NCBI GenBank assembly: GCA_018806915.1
Contig: JAGKQI010000105.1
Span: 434,001-498,000 of the forward strand
From: Phytophthora colocasiae
Lineage: Eukaryota; Oomycota; Peronosporomycetes; Peronosporales; Peronosporaceae
Length of the DNA: 64,000 nt
Direction of reading: 5' to 3'
Under the pieces are notes generated by a model. That model was not told where the DNA came from and ran no database searches. It worked only from the letters and a program-made list of their open reading frames with translations. Each line of letters starts with the position of its first letter. Position 1 is the stretch's first letter. The translations under genes were made by a program, and so were the position numbers. Below are positions 62,164-64,000 of the stretch, piece by piece.

Positions 62164-63063
62164 ATGAGTGCCAAGAAGCCTGTGATTGAGCTGCGCCACC
62201 CCTCGGGTTCTCGCGCTGAGGTCCACCTCTACGGCGCGACTGTCACTTCCTTTTACGCTGCGCAGGAACCGGAGCGTAATGTGCTGTTTGTATCCAAACA
62301 GGCGGTTCTGGACGGTAGCAAACCCATTCGTGGCGGAATTCCCCTTGTTTTCCCCGTCTTCGGCTCTGCTGAAGGGTTCCCAAACCACGGATTCGCTCGT
62401 ATTAACCACTGGAAGCTGAGCCAATTGGACCAGACTGTGGGGGACGACCAAAGTCCTACAGTTGCTACGTTCGCCCTTGACATTTCAGAGGAGATGAAGA
62501 CAATGTACCCGCACGAATTCGGCCTCGTCTATGAAGTCAAGTTGTTTGCCAACGCTCTAGCTACGGCTCTCCATATCCAGAACAAGTCGGAGGGAGAAAT
62601 CTCCTTCCAGGCGTTGCTGCACACGTATCTGTCGGCTGATGACGTGCGTGACGGAGGCGCCGTGGTCGAGGGACTCAAGGGACTGACGTATCACGACAAG
62701 GTCGCTGGTGCTGCGAAGACCGAGGAGCGGGACGTGCTGGGCTTCGCTCAGGAGACCGATAGTGTCTATGCCAACGCTCCATCACCAGTGGTTGTCCGCT
62801 TGAAGCGTGCGGACGGAAAGGAACAGGTCGTGACGGTCGAGAAGGAGGCTTTCATCAAGAGCGGAGCCTCGCAAACGTCGCAGCAAAGCGATGTGGTGGT
62901 CTGGAACCCGTGGGTCGACAAGGCTAAGGGCATGGGCGACTTTGGGGACGACGAGTACCCGAACATGCTCTGCGTTGAACCAGGTCGTGTCAGTGAGCAG
63001 CAGAAACTTCCTGCTGGACAAACGTTCACGCTTCAGCAGGCCATTAAGCTGTCGGCTCTGTAG
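62164..63063 (+). CDS. Glucose-6-phosphate 1-epimerase
   Basis: The 299-residue protein interconverts the alpha and beta anomers of glucose 6-phosphate (aldose 1-epimerase fold, cytosolic). Family segments are HLYGATVTSF, the IRGGIPLVFPVFG block, HGFAR with the conserved His and Arg, QALLHTYL with the second His, DSVYANAP, and VVWNPWVDKAKGMGDF ... MLCVEPG, in which the Glu is the likely catalytic base. The length is normal. The ATG at 62164 starts directly at conserved sequence. It is divergent from the lyase-like gene with about 110 bp between start codons, so promoters must overlap. Confidence 0.9.
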   Translation: MSAKKPVIELRHPSGSRAEVHLYGATVTSFYAAQEPERNVLFVSKQAVLDGSKPIRGGIPLVFPVFGSAEGFPNHGFARINHWKLSQLDQTVGDDQSPTVATFALDISEEMKTMYPHEFGLVYEVKLFANALATALHIQNKSEGEISFQALLHTYLSADDVRDGGAVVEGLKGLTYHDKVAGAAKTEERDVLGFAQETDSVYANAPSPVVVRLKRADGKEQVVTVEKEAFIKSGASQTSQQSDVVVWNPWVDKAKGMGDFGDDEYPNMLCVEPGRVSEQQKLPAGQTFTLQQAIKLSAL

Positions 63064-63289
63064 GAAGAGCAAGATTTGCAGAGAAAAAAAGACTGGGGAC
63101 TTCAGTTGCAAGCTAAATGGAGTTGATTCTCGTGATCTCGACTGTGTACGTGGTGTCTATCTATTTTTTTGTCTGCAGTAGGAGGTTTTGCTTTCCTGGT
63201 TTCGAGTATTTATACTTGTGGGGGGTGCAGAAGAAGAAGTTTTGCATTGATTGCAATTGAGTCTCAAGGACCCAGTAGCAGGGAGGAGT

Positions 63290-64000
63290 ATGAGCGCACG
63301 AACGTATTCGGCCACGAGTCGCAACTCGTCCAATAACGTGGCTAATGGATCTCGCAGATACCGTCGAGTAGCTCACACGCCTCAAGTGGATGATACGTTG
63401 TTTGGAGAGAAGAACCAGCTACACAAGAACCGCAAGAATGAACGCACCCTTCAAGCTGGAAGGTACATTATCCCTTCAAATTTACTTCGAAGTAGTTCCC
63501 AATAGCTATGACTAACTGGAAAGTGTTTTATAACTTTTGACAGAGACATCGTTGGTACTAAACCGTCCTCGAACCAAGACGGGGGACATCGAGGCAACCC
63601 GTCGTTTAACAGCCACGTTACCAAGCGAACGGGCAAGAGAATGATGACTAAGGCCCCACTCGTGGTTCTTCCAGAGGATGAACTCGAACGTATCAAGGCC
63701 GAGACAACCATCCTGACTCCTGCGGAATTGGAGGCGCTAGAGGCTAAACGAGAGGCGGACGAGGAACACCAGCGCTTGACGTCGAAAGCCCGAAAGGAGT
63801 ACATGCTCAAGCTCAGCGAGGAAGCAGTCCAGCGAGCTCCTAAGAGTGAAATCGAGCAGATCTTCTCGGCCGAGAAGCAGGAAATCCGACGTCGTGCTCG
63901 CATCTTGAAAGACCAGATGCACGACAGTGTCAAACTCATGAAGACTCTGGGGACTCGTGCTCAAGCCTTTACGATTCGAGACCAGCAGCTGAAGGTGAAG
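63290..64000 (+). CDS. CFAP45: Cilia- and flagella-associated protein 45 (partial, runs off the window)
   Basis: CFAP45 is a microtubule inner protein of motile axonemes. Exon 1 (63290-63462) and exon 2 (63544 to the window end) join in frame over an 81-bp intron (donor GTACAT, acceptor TGACAG). Matches to the family are the N-terminal VDDTLFG, RDIVGTKPS at the exon junction (RDMV in animals) and LPEDELERIKAETTILTPAE followed by LEALEAKREA, then a long coiled coil. Only about the first 210 residues are in the window. It fits an organism with flagellated zoospores. Confidence 0.82.

Noticed and set aside
1..64000. CRISPR arrays, bacterial operons, rRNA genes
   Set aside because: None seen; introns and gene structure are eukaryotic.

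Overview
The window looks like nuclear DNA of an oomycete, most likely Phytophthora or a close relative; the species cannot be fixed from sequence alone. The evidence is short GT-AG introns (about 60-270 bp), a recurring 19-nt core promoter of the oomycete Inr+FPR type (GCTCATTYYNCAWTTTNYY) 20-85 nt upstream of start codons on both strands, secreted and cytosolic cystatin-like inhibitors, a GH81 glucanase, a flagellar gene and oomycete-style repetitive and mobile elements.

Region 1 (1-12.5 kb) is rearranged and repeat-rich. A minus-strand Ty3/gypsy retrotransposon has an almost complete 3' LTR (1-905), an intact pol and a gag in a -1 frame relationship with a GGGAAAC slippery heptamer. It ends abruptly inside gag at 8438, where it is fused to a truncated copy of a B12D/NDUFA4-like gene. 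A separate complete LTR (9181-10092) lies between this fragment and an inverted second copy of the gene. A third, intact copy lies at 12132-12452. All three coding segments appear identical although the flanks have diverged.

Region 2 (12.5-25.5 kb) is gene-dense: an RBR-type E3 ligase, a four-exon Dna2 helicase-nuclease, a secreted cystatin, a divergent pair of paralogues of unknown function (one with an expanded tandem repeat), and a GH81 endo-1,3-beta-glucanase broken by one apparent frameshift.

Region 3 (25.5-31 kb) is transposon territory: unidentified decayed coding remnants, a MULE transposase with a T7-run frameshift, and GC-rich palindromes.

Region 4 (31-46 kb) holds an ankyrin/U-box protein with a myristoylation-type N-terminus, a cytosolic cystatin, a myosin with a separate final exon, two spliced genes of unknown function, a PX-domain protein, and a protein kinase with two cyclic-nucleotide-binding domains, also with a myristoylation-type N-terminus.

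Region 5 (46-64 kb) starts with a decayed MULE that keeps its terminal inverted repeats and 9-bp target duplication. A second PX protein follows, related to the first, then a DHX35-like helicase, ribosomal protein eS25 with a start-codon-only first exon, a TPR protein, a GPI-type secreted protein and two MITE-like inverted-repeat elements. One of those elements contains the start codon of the Elongator subunit ELP5. A hypothetical spliced gene, a seven-helix membrane protein, an MLF-like protein, a membrane-anchored glycosyltransferase-like/alginate-lyase-like fusion, a glucose-6-phosphate 1-epimerase and the first exons of CFAP45 complete the window.

Most genes are unrelated housekeeping or signalling functions. 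Themes are signalling at membranes (PX pair, myristoylation candidates, myosin) and secreted proteins suited to host interaction or wall remodelling (cystatin, GH81, the lyase-like fusion).
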